Shown piece by piece: positions 1-9,109 of a stretch of DNA of 64,000 nt. This DNA is from Flavobacterium psychrophilum DSM 3660 = ATCC 49418. GTDB taxonomy: Bacteria > Bacteroidota > Bacteroidia > Flavobacteriales > Flavobacteriaceae. Position 1 is the first letter of the stretch. The number at the start of each line of letters is the position of its first letter. The position numbers were made by a program, and so were the translations under genes. The notes under the pieces are model-generated. The model was not told where the DNA came from, made no database searches, and worked only from the letters and a program-made list of their open reading frames with translations. The stretch spans positions 33,621-97,620 of the forward strand of contig NZ_MUHE01000018.1 of assembly GCF_002217405.1 (NCBI RefSeq), read 5' to 3'.

Positions 1-413
1 ACGGTTAAGATGTCTCTTTCTCTTGCTAATTGTGCAATGACTGGTGCGGCACCTGTTCCTGTTCCTCCACCCATTCCTGCGGTGATAAAAACCATTTTAG
101 TGTTGCCGTCTAGCATTTTTTCTATTTCGGCAATGCTTTCTATTGCTGATTGTTGTCCTACTTCTGGGTTTGCTCCTGCTCCTAATCCTTCGGTTAGGTT
201 TACTCCTAGCTGAATTTTATTAGGCACTACACTGTTGTCTAGTGCTTGGGAATCTGTATTACAAACGATAAAATCGACTCCTTTTATCCCTTGTTTAAAC
301 ATGTGGTTTATGGCGTTGCTTCCGCCTCCACCTACACCTATTACTTTAATTACATTTGATTGGTTCTTTGGTAAATCAAATGAAATACTTCCAAATTCTG
401 AGTTGCTTTCCAT
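1..413 (-). CDS. ftsZ: Cell division protein FtsZ, N-terminal part (runs off the window)
   Basis: FtsZ is the tubulin-like GTPase that polymerises into the division ring. The visible part, read leftward from an ATG at 413, begins [12 protein letters not shown] and covers about 137 residues. It contains the nucleotide-binding [11 protein letters not shown] segment at about residues 30-40, a conserved NTD (about residue 58), and the tubulin signature [10 protein letters not shown] (about 112-121). The C-terminus lies beyond base 1. It follows ftsA by 46 bp, the usual order at the end of the dcw cluster. The family call is secure; only the truncation by the window edge limits it. Confidence 0.97.
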   Translation of the reverse strand, partial: MESNSEFGSISFDLPKNQSNVIKVIGVGGGGSNAINHMFKQGIKGVDFIVCNTDSQALDNSVVPNKIQLGVNLTEGLGAGANPEVGQQSAIESIAEIEKMLDGNTKMVFITAGMGGGTGTGAAPVIAQLARERDILT

Positions 414-459
414 ACTATTGGTTTTTATTTATGCTTTATTATTATGTTAACAATTTCGA

Positions 460-1860
460 TTACTCGGCGTTGTCTAAAAAATCTTTAATTTTATCTATAT
501 ACTTGTCAAAAAACGATTTACGAATCATTTTTTCGCTCGATTTTGAGTCTTTTCTTGTTTCTGGTTTTGGTTCTGTTTTTGTTTCTTCAATTGCATCTTC
601 TTCTTTCTTTATTTCTATTTTTTCTGTGATAATTGGCTTAGGAATAAGTACTGGTTCTGCAATAAAATTTTCATGTGGTACGGCACTTACGGTATTGTTA
701 CGAATACTATTCATAACCAATCCTACTGCCGTTGCGTACAATGGGCTTGATATTTCTTCGCTAGAGTTTCCTGCTAAATGTTCGTTTGGATAGCCTATTC
801 TGGTATCCATCCCTGTAATATATTCTACTAATTGCTTGATGTGTTTGAGTTGTGAGCCTCCACCAGTTAGTACAATACCTGCTATTAGTTTTTTTCGAGG
901 ATCTTCGTGGCCGTATATTTTAATTTCGGTGTAAACTTGCTCGATAATTTCTACCACGCGGGCATGAATTATTTTTGACAAGTTTTTTAACGAAATCTCT
1001 TTTGGGTCTCTTCCTCGTAACCCTGGAATTGAAACAATTTCGTTGTCTTTATTTTCTCCTGGCCAAGCAGAACCGAATTTTGTTTTTAATAATTCTGCTT
1101 GCTTTTCTATGATTGAACAACCTTCTTTTATGTCTTCGGTAATTACGTTTCCACCAAAAGGAACTACTGCTGTGTGGCGAATAATTCCGTCTTTAAAAAT
1201 GGCTAAATCTGTTGTTCCTCCACCAATATCTATTAGCGCAACTCCTGCTTCTTTTTCTTCTTGACTTAAAACTGCATCTGCAGAAGCTAATGGCTCTAGG
1301 GTTAGCCCAGACAAATCTAATCCTGAGCTTTTTATACAACGTCCTACATTTCTGATTGATGATGCTTGCCCAACCACTACATGAAAACTACTTTCTAATC
1401 TTCCGCCATACATTCCGATTGGTTCTTTTATTTCAGATTGCCCATCGATTTTGTATTCTTGTGGCAAAACGTGAATAATTTCTTCTCCCGGCAACATGGC
1501 TAGTTTTTGAACTTGATTAATTAAAACATCGATATCAATTTCGCTAATTACTTCTTCCGGATTGGGTCTTGAAATATAATCGCTGTGCTGAATACTACGA
1601 ATGTGCTGACCCGCAATACCTACTACAACGTCTTTTATTTTATAACCCGAATCAGCCTCTGCCAAACTTATTGCTTCTTGTATAGATTGTATGGTTTGTG
1701 TAATATTATTTACTACACCACGAGCCACACCGAGGCTTTTAGATTTCCCTACACCTAAAATTTCTAGCTTCCCATACTCATTTTTCTTGCCTATCATAGC
1801 TACAATCTTTGTTGTACCTATATCTAGTCCTACTGCTATATTATCTCTTTCCATTCTCAT
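460..1860 (-). CDS. ftsA: Cell division protein FtsA
   Basis: FtsA is an actin-like ATPase that tethers FtsZ filaments to the membrane and recruits later division proteins. The 466-aa product shows the phosphate-1 loop GLDIGTTK at residues 11-18 and the phosphate-2 motif DIGGGTTD at 211-218. A second glycine-rich motif, LTGGGSQL, lies near 330. The acidic/basic linker after about residue 380 ends in the amphipathic helix FFDKYIDKIKDFL, the expected membrane-targeting sequence. An alternative ATG two codons downstream gives MERDNIAVG and is equally plausible. The gene is 1 bp from ftsQ and so probably co-transcribed. Confidence 0.96.
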   Translation of the reverse strand: MRMERDNIAVGLDIGTTKIVAMIGKKNEYGKLEILGVGKSKSLGVARGVVNNITQTIQSIQEAISLAEADSGYKIKDVVVGIAGQHIRSIQHSDYISRPNPEEVISEIDIDVLINQVQKLAMLPGEEIIHVLPQEYKIDGQSEIKEPIGMYGGRLESSFHVVVGQASSIRNVGRCIKSSGLDLSGLTLEPLASADAVLSQEEKEAGVALIDIGGGTTDLAIFKDGIIRHTAVVPFGGNVITEDIKEGCSIIEKQAELLKTKFGSAWPGENKDNEIVSIPGLRGRDPKEISLKNLSKIIHARVVEIIEQVYTEIKIYGHEDPRKKLIAGIVLTGGGSQLKHIKQLVEYITGMDTRIGYPNEHLAGNSSEEISSPLYATAVGLVMNSIRNNTVSAVPHENFIAEPVLIPKPIITEKIEIKKEEDAIEETKTEPKPETRKDSKSSEKMIRKSFFDKYIDKIKDFLDNAE

Positions 1861-1861
1861 A

Positions 1862-2584
1862 TTATTTAGTACAAACTACTTGTTTTGTAAACTTCAGATT
1901 AATCTTCTTATAAGATTTTATCAAAGTATCTTGTACTGCTTTTTGAAAAAACGCTTTATAGTTGTTAAATTTCCTTTCCATACAAATGGTTCTCCCGAAA
2001 ATTATATCATAACTATAATCTCTATTTTTCATAATAACGCTACCATCAGGCAAAACTCTTATTCCGATGATGTTTTTTTTCAAAAAATCATCGTTATAAA
2101 TACACTGCAAAAGCCCAACAAAATCCTTGTCATAACGATTGTTAAAATCACCATAAACAAGCGGAACTCTTGCCGTAAAATTACTTGAAAGAGGCATCCT
2201 ACCGCCTTTATAATCAATATAAAAGGAGGTATTTCCGTTAAAAACTCTAGCGATTGGTGTCTTTTGTTTTATAACAGCTTCTAGCTCCCCATCAACACTC
2301 AAAAAGACTTCAGACTTCTCGATTAGGTTGTGTTTATTGATGGTTTGCTCAATATTTTTCAAATTTACCCTATCTTTTTGGATACTGAAAGTGCCACCGA
2401 AATTATCTTTCAACAAGTTATTAACCATTTCATGGGTTACAAACGGACTCTCTGAGTTTAAAAATTCGATTGTTGGTTTCGATATTTTCCTGTGTTCGTT
2501 TCTTTTTGAAGTAAATGAATACAAAAACCCTACCAAAACAAAAATGGCAACCAATTGGATATTTAAAATTAAATTATTTTTCAT
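1862..2584 (-). CDS. ftsQ: Cell division protein FtsQ/DivIB-like
   Basis: FtsQ is a bitopic membrane protein linking early and late divisome proteins. The 240-aa product has a short N-terminus, one membrane segment at about residues 7-25, and an extracytoplasmic domain whose start (about 38-110) fits the FtsQ POTRA-like region. Sequence conservation in this family is low, so the call rests on topology and on position between murC and ftsA. Its start overlaps the end of murC by 11 bp, suggesting translational coupling. At 240 residues it is slightly shorter than the E. coli protein. Confidence 0.88.
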   Translation of the reverse strand: MKNNLILNIQLVAIFVLVGFLYSFTSKRNEHRKISKPTIEFLNSESPFVTHEMVNNLLKDNFGGTFSIQKDRVNLKNIEQTINKHNLIEKSEVFLSVDGELEAVIKQKTPIARVFNGNTSFYIDYKGGRMPLSSNFTARVPLVYGDFNNRYDKDFVGLLQCIYNDDFLKKNIIGIRVLPDGSVIMKNRDYSYDIIFGRTICMERKFNNYKAFFQKAVQDTLIKSYKKINLKFTKQVVCTK

Positions 2585-3920
2585 CTAATTCTTTCTTAAT
2601 ATTTACAACCATTTCGCCAATATCCCCAGCACCTATCGTAACAATTACGGTCGCATCTGACTTTTTTAATAACGGAATTAATTCGTTTTTGTGTACTAAT
2701 TTTTTATTTTTATTTTCAACTTTATCTAACAACCATCCTGAAGTAATTCCTTCTATGGGCAATTCTCTAGCTGGATAAATGTCTAATAATAAAATTTCGT
2801 CGAATTGCGACAAACTTTTGGCAAAATCATTGGCAAAATCTTTTGTTCTACTAAATAAATGGGGCTGAAAAACGGCTAAAACTTTCTCATTAGGATACAA
2901 CTCACGAACGGCTTGATGCACGGCATTTATTTCTGTTGGATGGTGTGCATAATCGTCGATATAAACGAATTTTGGCTTTCTAATCTGGAAGGAAAAACGG
3001 CGTTTTACTCCTTTGAAACTTGCCAATGCTTTAGCAATAGATTCTGTTGGGGTTCCGAAAGTTCGAGCCATTGCTAATGCTAGCAATGCATTGGTTAGAT
3101 TGTGTTTTCCAGGCAATCCGAATTTCAAATCTTTTATGTTTTCGGTAGGCGTTTTTACATCAAAAATATACCAGCCATTTTCAATTCTTATGTTGTGTGC
3201 TACGAATTGCGAATCATCGTTTGCGCCAACAGTTATGCCTTTTAGTGGCAATCCGTTTATTACAAAAAGCTTGTTTTTATCTTCTACTTTATCGGCAAAT
3301 TCTTTGAATGAGGCTTTAATAGCAGCGTCATCACCGTAAATATCTAAATGATCGGCATCCATCGAAGTTACACAAGCAATATTTGGGTATAAATGCAAAA
3401 AAGAACGGTCAAACTCATCGGCTTCAACGACGGTTACTGTTTTTCCAGAACCAATTAAATTTGAATTATAATTTTCGACAATGCCACCAATAAAAGCGGT
3501 TACATCGGCACCACTTTCGTACAAAATATGGCCAAGAATACTAGAAGTTGTTGTTTTTCCGTGGGTTCCTGCTACGGCCAGACAAAAAGTATCTTTGGTA
3601 ATAATTCCTAAAACTTCGGCTCGTTTTTTTACATGATATTCTCTTTCTAGAAAATAATTCCATTCCGAATGCGATTTTGGAACAGCTGGCGTGATGATTA
3701 CCAATGTGTTTTCTACAAAATAATCCTTCGGAATTAAATCGATATTGTCTTCAAAATGAATGGCAATTCCGCTTTCTATTAATTCTGAGGTTAATATTGA
3801 TGGCGTTTTGTCGTATCCAGATACGTTTTTTCCAATAAATTTGAAATAACGAGCCAAAGCACTCATTCCGATGCCTCCAATTCCTATGAAATAGACGTTA
3901 TGTATTTGGTTTAGGTTCAT
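2574..3920 (-). CDS. murC: UDP-N-acetylmuramate--L-alanine ligase MurC
   Basis: MurC adds L-alanine to UDP-MurNAc using ATP, the first peptide step of peptidoglycan precursor synthesis in the cytoplasm. The 448-aa protein begins with a Rossmann-like UDP-binding segment (FIGIGGIGMSALARYF, residues 11-26) and has the Mur-ligase P-loop AGTHGKTTT at 117-125. Further family signatures are EADEFDRSF (about 175) and DDYAHHPTEI (about 320). Length is normal for MurC. The start is the ATG at 3920; just upstream lies a period-7 repeat array that separates it from murG. Confidence 0.97.
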   Translation of the reverse strand: MNLNQIHNVYFIGIGGIGMSALARYFKFIGKNVSGYDKTPSILTSELIESGIAIHFEDNIDLIPKDYFVENTLVIITPAVPKSHSEWNYFLEREYHVKKRAEVLGIITKDTFCLAVAGTHGKTTTSSILGHILYESGADVTAFIGGIVENYNSNLIGSGKTVTVVEADEFDRSFLHLYPNIACVTSMDADHLDIYGDDAAIKASFKEFADKVEDKNKLFVINGLPLKGITVGANDDSQFVAHNIRIENGWYIFDVKTPTENIKDLKFGLPGKHNLTNALLALAMARTFGTPTESIAKALASFKGVKRRFSFQIRKPKFVYIDDYAHHPTEINAVHQAVRELYPNEKVLAVFQPHLFSRTKDFANDFAKSLSQFDEILLLDIYPARELPIEGITSGWLLDKVENKNKKLVHKNELIPLLKKSDATVIVTIGAGDIGEMVVNIKKELDEK

Positions 3921-3930
3921 TTTTTATTTT

Positions 3931-3994
3931 AGTCTTAATGTCATAAAGTCGCAAGTCGTAAAGTCGTTTGACCTTAAGACTTTTGACTTTCGAC
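3931..3994. repeat. Period-7 AAAGTC inverted-repeat array between murC and murG
   Basis: On the plus strand the block reads as a run of units ending AAAGTC or AAGTCG (3941-3967), followed by the complementary form GACTTTTGACTTTCGAC (3979-3995), so it can fold back on itself. Similar arrays lie at 31460-31573 and 32841-32905. The right half overlaps the 3' end of murG, whose last codons are made of the repeat. I see no promoter-like box in it. Confidence 0.7.
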
Positions 3995-5077
3995 TAATTT
4001 TATAATTTCGTCAACTATATCTTTTGTTGCATTTGGTAATGCCAACTGTTTTATATTTTTACTTAAATCTTCTTGTTTTGCTTTATCGTTTAATAAGCTT
4101 TCGAAAACAAACTTAAATTCAGAATCTAATTGCGATTCTTTTAGCAAAATTGCCCCTTGTTTGTTTACAATGGCTTGTGCATTCTTGGTTTGATGGTCTT
4201 CAGCAACATTAGGCGACGGAATGAAAATAACTGGCTTTCCTACAATGGCTAATTCTGAAACTGATGAGGCTCCTGAACGAGATATTACAATATCGGCAGC
4301 AGCATAAACCAAATCCATTCTGTCTATAAATGATAAAACCTGTACATTTTCTTTGCCTGAAAAATGCTTGTAATCTTCAAAATACAATTTGCCACATTGC
4401 CAAATAATTTGAACATTTTGCGACAATAACCAATCTATTTCTTTTGCAATTAATTGATTAATTCTTCTGGCACCAAGGCTTCCGCCAAGGATTAATATTG
4501 TTTTTTTATTTGCGTCTAATTTAAAATAATCAATTGCTTCATTTCGTTTGCCATCGACTGAAATTAAATCCTGACGAACAGGATTTCCAGTTAATATCAT
4601 TTTATCTTTTGGAAAAAATTGTTCCAAATTTTCGTAAGCCACACATATTTTATTGGCTTTTTTACTTAATAATTTATTGGTAATTCCAGGATAAGAATTT
4701 TGCTCTTGTATCACTGTTGCAATTCCCAATATTGAAGCAACTTTAAGCACTGCGCCGCTGGCAAACCCTCCAGTTCCTATAACAACATCGGGCTTGAATT
4801 GTTGTACGATTCCGAATGATTTAACCAAACTTGACAACAACTTAAAGGGAAACATTGCGTTTTGCAAAGTTATTTTTCTTTGTAGCCCTGCAATGCTTAA
4901 TCCTTTTATATCATAACCTGCTTGTGGTACTTTTTGCATTTCCATTTTGTCTTTTGCCCCTACAAAAAGGATTTTGCAATTAGGAAAACGAGATTTCAAC
5001 TCATTTGCAATGGCAATTGCAGGATAAATATGTCCTCCTGTACCGCCACCACTTAATATAAATTTATATTGTTCCAT
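3974..5077 (-). CDS. murG: Lipid II synthase MurG (UDP-GlcNAc transferase)
   Basis: MurG transfers GlcNAc onto lipid I to make lipid II at the inner face of the cytoplasmic membrane. The 367-aa product has the diagnostic [11 protein letters not shown] loop at residues 10-20 and GTGGFASGA near 100. The C-terminal domain carries a conserved [10 protein letters not shown] segment that contacts UDP-GlcNAc (about 265-275). I chose the ATG at 5077 (MEQYKFILS). The frame opens 15 bases earlier at a TTG (5092), but that would add five residues not usual in the family. The last residues ESQKS are encoded inside the period-7 repeat at 3931-3994. Confidence 0.95.
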   Translation of the reverse strand: MEQYKFILSGGGTGGHIYPAIAIANELKSRFPNCKILFVGAKDKMEMQKVPQAGYDIKGLSIAGLQRKITLQNAMFPFKLLSSLVKSFGIVQQFKPDVVIGTGGFASGAVLKVASILGIATVIQEQNSYPGITNKLLSKKANKICVAYENLEQFFPKDKMILTGNPVRQDLISVDGKRNEAIDYFKLDANKKTILILGGSLGARRINQLIAKEIDWLLSQNVQIIWQCGKLYFEDYKHFSGKENVQVLSFIDRMDLVYAAADIVISRSGASSVSELAIVGKPVIFIPSPNVAEDHQTKNAQAIVNKQGAILLKESQLDSEFKFVFESLLNDKAKQEDLSKNIKQLALPNATKDIVDEIIKLVESQKS

Positions 5078-5118
5078 TTTTATATTTACCAAGAATTTTT
5101 ACGGAATTATTTATTCTA

Positions 5119-6405
5119 TTACTTTTTATTCAAAACTGCATTCATCGGATTATTCGTGTGGTCTTCAATAGTATAATCTTCTACTTGAGAGTCATCTACT
5201 AATTGCTTGTCTATTAGTTTTTGCAATGCGTCATCTCTTTTTTGTTTTTCGATGTTTTCTTCGGTAATTTCTTCTTCTTTTTTGGTCACATTTATAATAA
5301 TGCCAAGTGCAGCACAAGTCATCCAGATTGATGTTCCTCCGCTACTTATAAGCGGTAATGTTTGTCCTGTGGTTGGCAATAATTCGACCGCAACGCCCAT
5401 GTTTATAAATGCCTGAAAAATGATAGGAAATCCTAATCCTGCCACTAATAATTTTCCGAATAATGTGGGGGCTTTATAGGATGCGATGATAAACCTAATG
5501 AATAACATAATGTATAAAAACATGATAGCAAATCCTCCTAGAAGCCCAAATTCTTCGATGATAATGGCAAAAATAAAATCGGAAGAAGATTGTGGCAAGA
5601 AGTTTTTCTGAATACTTTTTCCTGGTCCTAATCCGTATATTCCTCCAGTTGCAATGGCTGTTTTTGCTTTTTCTATTTGGTAATCATCTTCTCCAGGCTT
5701 GTCTGATGTAAAATTTTCGATACGACTCATCCAGGTATCTACACGATTGGGAAAAGCATTAGGAAAGGCTTTTACAACTAATATAAAAAAGGCAAAAGAT
5801 AAGATTCCTAATCCTATAATAATACCTATGTTTTTTATTGGATATTTTCCAATAAACGTTAGCATTAATACCATCGAAAATATTAAAGCTGCGGTCGAAA
5901 AGTTAGCGGGTAAAATGAGCATTAATGTAAAGAAAACTGGCGCCCATAATTCTAGTAAAGACTTCTGAAAAGTCATTTCTTCTATTGCTGTTTTAGATAA
6001 ATATCTGGCCACAAATATTAACAATGCCATTGATGCAAAGGCTGATGGCTGGAAGGTAATTCCTAAAAACGGAACTTGTATCCATCGGCTGGCGTTGGCC
6101 CCTTCGATCATAGTTCCTTTAAGCAATGTATAAACCAGTAATAACCATGCAAAAGGCAGTAATAATCTGGATAAACTTCTAAAATAATGATATGGCACTT
6201 TTTGCACTTGATACAAAATAACAAAACCCATTATTAAGTGCATAAAATGTTTTAGCAGATACACGAATGTATTTCCTGTACCATGATGCAGATAAGCTAA
6301 ATTACTACTTGCACTATACACTGGTATAAACGAAAATAATGCCAAAAGTGCCACGAATGACCAGATGACTTTATCTCCTTTTAAGTTATGCAATAGCTGT
6401 TTCAT
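5119..6405 (-). CDS. ftsW: SEDS peptidoglycan glycosyltransferase FtsW
   Basis: FtsW polymerises lipid II glycan strands at the septum in partnership with the class B PBP encoded upstream (ftsI). The 428-aa protein is a polytopic SEDS protein with about ten hydrophobic segments. It includes the conserved loop PSSSDFIFAIIIEEFGLLGG (about residues 268-287) and the C-terminal LPLISSGGTSI motif (about 345). A charged cytoplasmic tail of roughly 55 residues follows, rich in Glu and Lys. Position between murD and murG supports FtsW over RodA. Confidence 0.95.
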   Translation of the reverse strand: MKQLLHNLKGDKVIWSFVALLALFSFIPVYSASSNLAYLHHGTGNTFVYLLKHFMHLIMGFVILYQVQKVPYHYFRSLSRLLLPFAWLLLVYTLLKGTMIEGANASRWIQVPFLGITFQPSAFASMALLIFVARYLSKTAIEEMTFQKSLLELWAPVFFTLMLILPANFSTAALIFSMVLMLTFIGKYPIKNIGIIIGLGILSFAFFILVVKAFPNAFPNRVDTWMSRIENFTSDKPGEDDYQIEKAKTAIATGGIYGLGPGKSIQKNFLPQSSSDFIFAIIIEEFGLLGGFAIMFLYIMLFIRFIIASYKAPTLFGKLLVAGLGFPIIFQAFINMGVAVELLPTTGQTLPLISSGGTSIWMTCAALGIIINVTKKEEEITEENIEKQKRDDALQKLIDKQLVDDSQVEDYTIEDHTNNPMNAVLNKK

Positions 6406-6417
6406 GAGTAGGTATTG

Positions 6418-6445
6418 TTTTTTGGTGTTGGTTTTTTGGTGTTGG
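6418..6445. repeat. 14-bp perfect tandem repeat between ftsW and murD
   Basis: The unit TTTTTTGGTGTTGG occurs twice head to tail at 6418-6431 and 6432-6445. It is followed by an A/C-rich stretch with AACCTCAAAACCTAAAACC (6455-6473) that is partly complementary to it. It fills most of the 78-bp gap between ftsW and murD. Function unknown. Confidence 0.75.
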
Positions 6446-6483
6446 GTAAAATCTTAACCTCAAAACCTAAAACCTGTTTTTTT

Positions 6484-7815
6484 TTACAAATTCTGAACTG
6501 CTTGTTTAAACTGTCTTCCTCTGTCTTCATAGTTTTCGAATAAATCGAAACTGGCACATGCTGGCGATAGTAAAACTGTGTCGCCTTTTTCTGCCATTTT
6601 GTATGCTTGACGAACGGCATCGGTCATGGTTGAAACCTCGATTAATTCATCGACAACATTACTAAATGCGTCAATTATTTTCTTGTTATCTACACCTAGA
6701 CAAATGATTGTTTTTACATTTTTATTTACCAATTCCATCAATTCTGAATAGTCGTTTCCTTTATCTACCCCACCTACAATCCAAATGGTTGGCGATGTCA
6801 TACTGTCTAAAGCATAAAAAGTAGCATTTACATTTGTTGCTTTAGAATCGTTTATGTATTGTACGTTTTGTATTTTAAGTACTTTTTCTAAACGATGTTC
6901 GACCCCTTGAAAATCAGCTAAACTCTCACGTATGGTCGCTTTTCTGATTTTTAATAATTGCGCTACAGAGGTAGCTGCCAAAGCGTTTTTTACGTTGTGT
7001 TTTCCTTCTAGTGATAGTTCTGATGTTTGCATAACAAATGGGTCGTTATTGGTGTTTATATTTATATTATTATTTGCTTCGTAAGCGCCAAATTCAAATT
7101 GTTTTGTTAATGAAAATGGAACCAATTGTGCTTTTGTTTTGTTGTTTTTTAGCCAATTATTAATAGCTTGATCATCGGCATCATAAATCAAATAATCCTC
7201 TTCTGTTTGATTCATTGTGATTCTAAACTTCGATTCTATATATTTTTCATATTGATAATCATATCTATCTAAATGATCAGGACTAATATTTGTAATGATG
7301 GCAATATGCGGTTTGTATTTTTGTATTCCGTCTAGTTGAAAACTACTTAATTCTAGCACATAAAAATCATAATTATCTTCAGAAACTTGCCAAGCAAAAC
7401 TCTTACCTATATTTCCTGCCAAACCCACATTTAAACCTCCTTGTTTTAGCAAATGATACACCAACATTGTGGTGGTTGTTTTGCCATTACTTCCTGTAAT
7501 TCCTATGGTTTTTGCATTAGTAAAGGGAGCTGTAAACTCGATTTCTGAAATAACTGGAATGTTTTTTTCTTTCAGTTTTTTAACAATGGGCGATTTGTCA
7601 GGAATACCTGGACTTTTCATCACTACATCGGCATTTAGAATTAAATCTTCTGTATGTTGCTCGTCTTCAAACTTAATTTTATTAAGAATTAAGATTTCTT
7701 TGTAATTGTTTTTTATTTTTCCAAAATCGGAAACAAATACATCGTATCCTTTTTTCTTACCAAGAATCGCCGTACCAACACCGCTTTCTCCTCCTCCTAG
7801 AATTACTAATCTCAT
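6484..7815 (-). CDS. murD: UDP-N-acetylmuramoylalanine--D-glutamate ligase MurD
   Basis: MurD adds D-glutamate to UDP-MurNAc-L-Ala. The 443-aa product starts with the N-terminal nucleotide-binding strand MRLVILGGGESGVG and has the P-loop GITGSNGKTTT at residues 105-115. It then shows NISPDHLDRY (about 178-187), the ligase signature shared by MurD enzymes, and NDSKATN (about 315). It starts 1 bp after mraY ends, so it is part of the same transcript. Length matches the family. Confidence 0.96.
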   Translation of the reverse strand: MRLVILGGGESGVGTAILGKKKGYDVFVSDFGKIKNNYKEILILNKIKFEDEQHTEDLILNADVVMKSPGIPDKSPIVKKLKEKNIPVISEIEFTAPFTNAKTIGITGSNGKTTTTMLVYHLLKQGGLNVGLAGNIGKSFAWQVSEDNYDFYVLELSSFQLDGIQKYKPHIAIITNISPDHLDRYDYQYEKYIESKFRITMNQTEEDYLIYDADDQAINNWLKNNKTKAQLVPFSLTKQFEFGAYEANNNININTNNDPFVMQTSELSLEGKHNVKNALAATSVAQLLKIRKATIRESLADFQGVEHRLEKVLKIQNVQYINDSKATNVNATFYALDSMTSPTIWIVGGVDKGNDYSELMELVNKNVKTIICLGVDNKKIIDAFSNVVDELIEVSTMTDAVRQAYKMAEKGDTVLLSPACASFDLFENYEDRGRQFKQAVQNL

Positions 7816-7816
7816 A

Positions 7817-9046
7817 TTATCGTAATTTTAAAGTTACTATTGACACTATCGCCAATAAAATTCCAACAATCCAGAAACGGGTTACAATTTTGCTTTCATG
7901 ATATCCTTTCTTCTGATAATGATGATGTAGTGGGGACATTAAGAAAATTCTTCTTCCTTCGCCGAAACGTTTTTTTGTATATTTGAAGTACGAAACTTGT
8001 AAAACTACCGATAAATTTTCTGCTAAGAATATTCCGCAAAATACTGGGATTAGCATTTCTTTTCGAACTGCAATGGCTAAAACGGCTATAATTCCGCCAA
8101 TGGTTAAACTCCCCGTATCGCCCATAAAAACGGCGGCTGGATAACTATTGTACCATAAAAATCCGATTAATGCACCCACAAATGCGGCAATAAAAACGGT
8201 CATTTCTCCCGAATTGGGAATAAACATAATGTTTAGATAATTAGAAAATATTACATTTCCCGAAACGAACGTAAAAACACCAATTGCAATAACTGAAATT
8301 GCGGAAGTTCCTGCGGCTAAACCATCTATTCCGTCTGTAAGATTGGCACCATTTGAAACAGCGGTTATAATAAAAATTACGATTGGAATAAATATGAGCC
8401 AGGCATAATTTCTATAACCATCGCCAGTCCAAGCTAATAATTCGGCATAATCGAATTCGTTATTTTTAAAAAACGGAATGGTTGTAGCGGTCGATTTTTT
8501 ATCGGACGAAAGTGTATTTGCTCCCTTTTGAGTAGAATATACTTCGATTTTATTTTTCGAAATATTCTCACGAATTGTTACATCTTGATGAAAATATAAA
8601 GTAGTACCTACAATAAGACCTAATCCAACTTGACCAATTACTTTAAAAATTCCTTTTAATCCTGCTTTGTCTTTTTTGAAAATTTTGATATAATCATCAA
8701 GAAATCCAATAGCTCCCATCCAAATTGTGGTAACAATTAGAAGTATAATGTATATGTTATTTAGTTTTGCCAATAAAAGAACAGGAAGCAAGGTTGAAAA
8801 TATAATAATTAATCCGCCCATTGTTGGCGTTCCTGCTTTTTGAGTTTGCCCTTCTAGCCCTAGCTCTCTTACTGTTTCGCCTACTTGCAAACGACTTAGA
8901 TAGCTAATCACTCTTTTGCCGAAGATAGTCGAAATAAGCAACGACATGATAATGGCTAATGCTGATCTAAAGGTGATATATTGAAAAACCCCAGCTCCTG
9001 GAAAATCAAAATATTTGTCTAAATATTGAAATAAGTAGTATAGCAT
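7817..9046 (-). CDS. mraY: Phospho-N-acetylmuramoyl-pentapeptide transferase MraY
   Basis: MraY attaches phospho-MurNAc-pentapeptide to undecaprenyl phosphate, forming lipid I in the membrane. The 409-aa polytopic protein has [10 protein letters not shown] (about 74-84), GFLDDYIK (about 113-120), the catalytic-type [10 protein letters not shown] (about 235) and the histidine-rich [13 protein letters not shown] (about 369-381). It is about 50 residues longer than the E. coli enzyme because of an inserted hydrophilic stretch around residues 155-205, between membrane segments. Such longer MraY proteins are typical of Bacteroidota, as far as I recall. Confidence 0.96.
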   Translation of the reverse strand: MLYYLFQYLDKYFDFPGAGVFQYITFRSALAIIMSLLISTIFGKRVISYLSRLQVGETVRELGLEGQTQKAGTPTMGGLIIIFSTLLPVLLLAKLNNIYIILLIVTTIWMGAIGFLDDYIKIFKKDKAGLKGIFKVIGQVGLGLIVGTTLYFHQDVTIRENISKNKIEVYSTQKGANTLSSDKKSTATTIPFFKNNEFDYAELLAWTGDGYRNYAWLIFIPIVIFIITAVSNGANLTDGIDGLAAGTSAISVIAIGVFTFVSGNVIFSNYLNIMFIPNSGEMTVFIAAFVGALIGFLWYNSYPAAVFMGDTGSLTIGGIIAVLAIAVRKEMLIPVFCGIFLAENLSVVLQVSYFKYTKKRFGEGRRIFLMSPLHHHYQKKGYHESKIVTRFWIVGILLAIVSIVTLKLR

Positions 9047-9067
9047 ATTATTGTTTATTTGGTTATT

Positions 9068-9101
9068 CGTTGATTCGGTTAACCGATTAAACGAATCAAC
9101 G
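9068..9101. repeat. Perfect 10-bp inverted repeat between murE and mraY
   Basis: CGTTGATTCG (9068-9077) is exactly complementary to CGAATCAACG (9092-9101), with an inner palindrome GGTTAACC (9078-9084 region). A related GATTAA/TTAATC arrangement recurs at 39859-39908. It sits in the only sizeable gap in this part of the cluster and lacks a T tract on the minus strand long enough to call an intrinsic terminator. Confidence 0.65.
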
Positions 9102-9109
9102 ATTGAACT

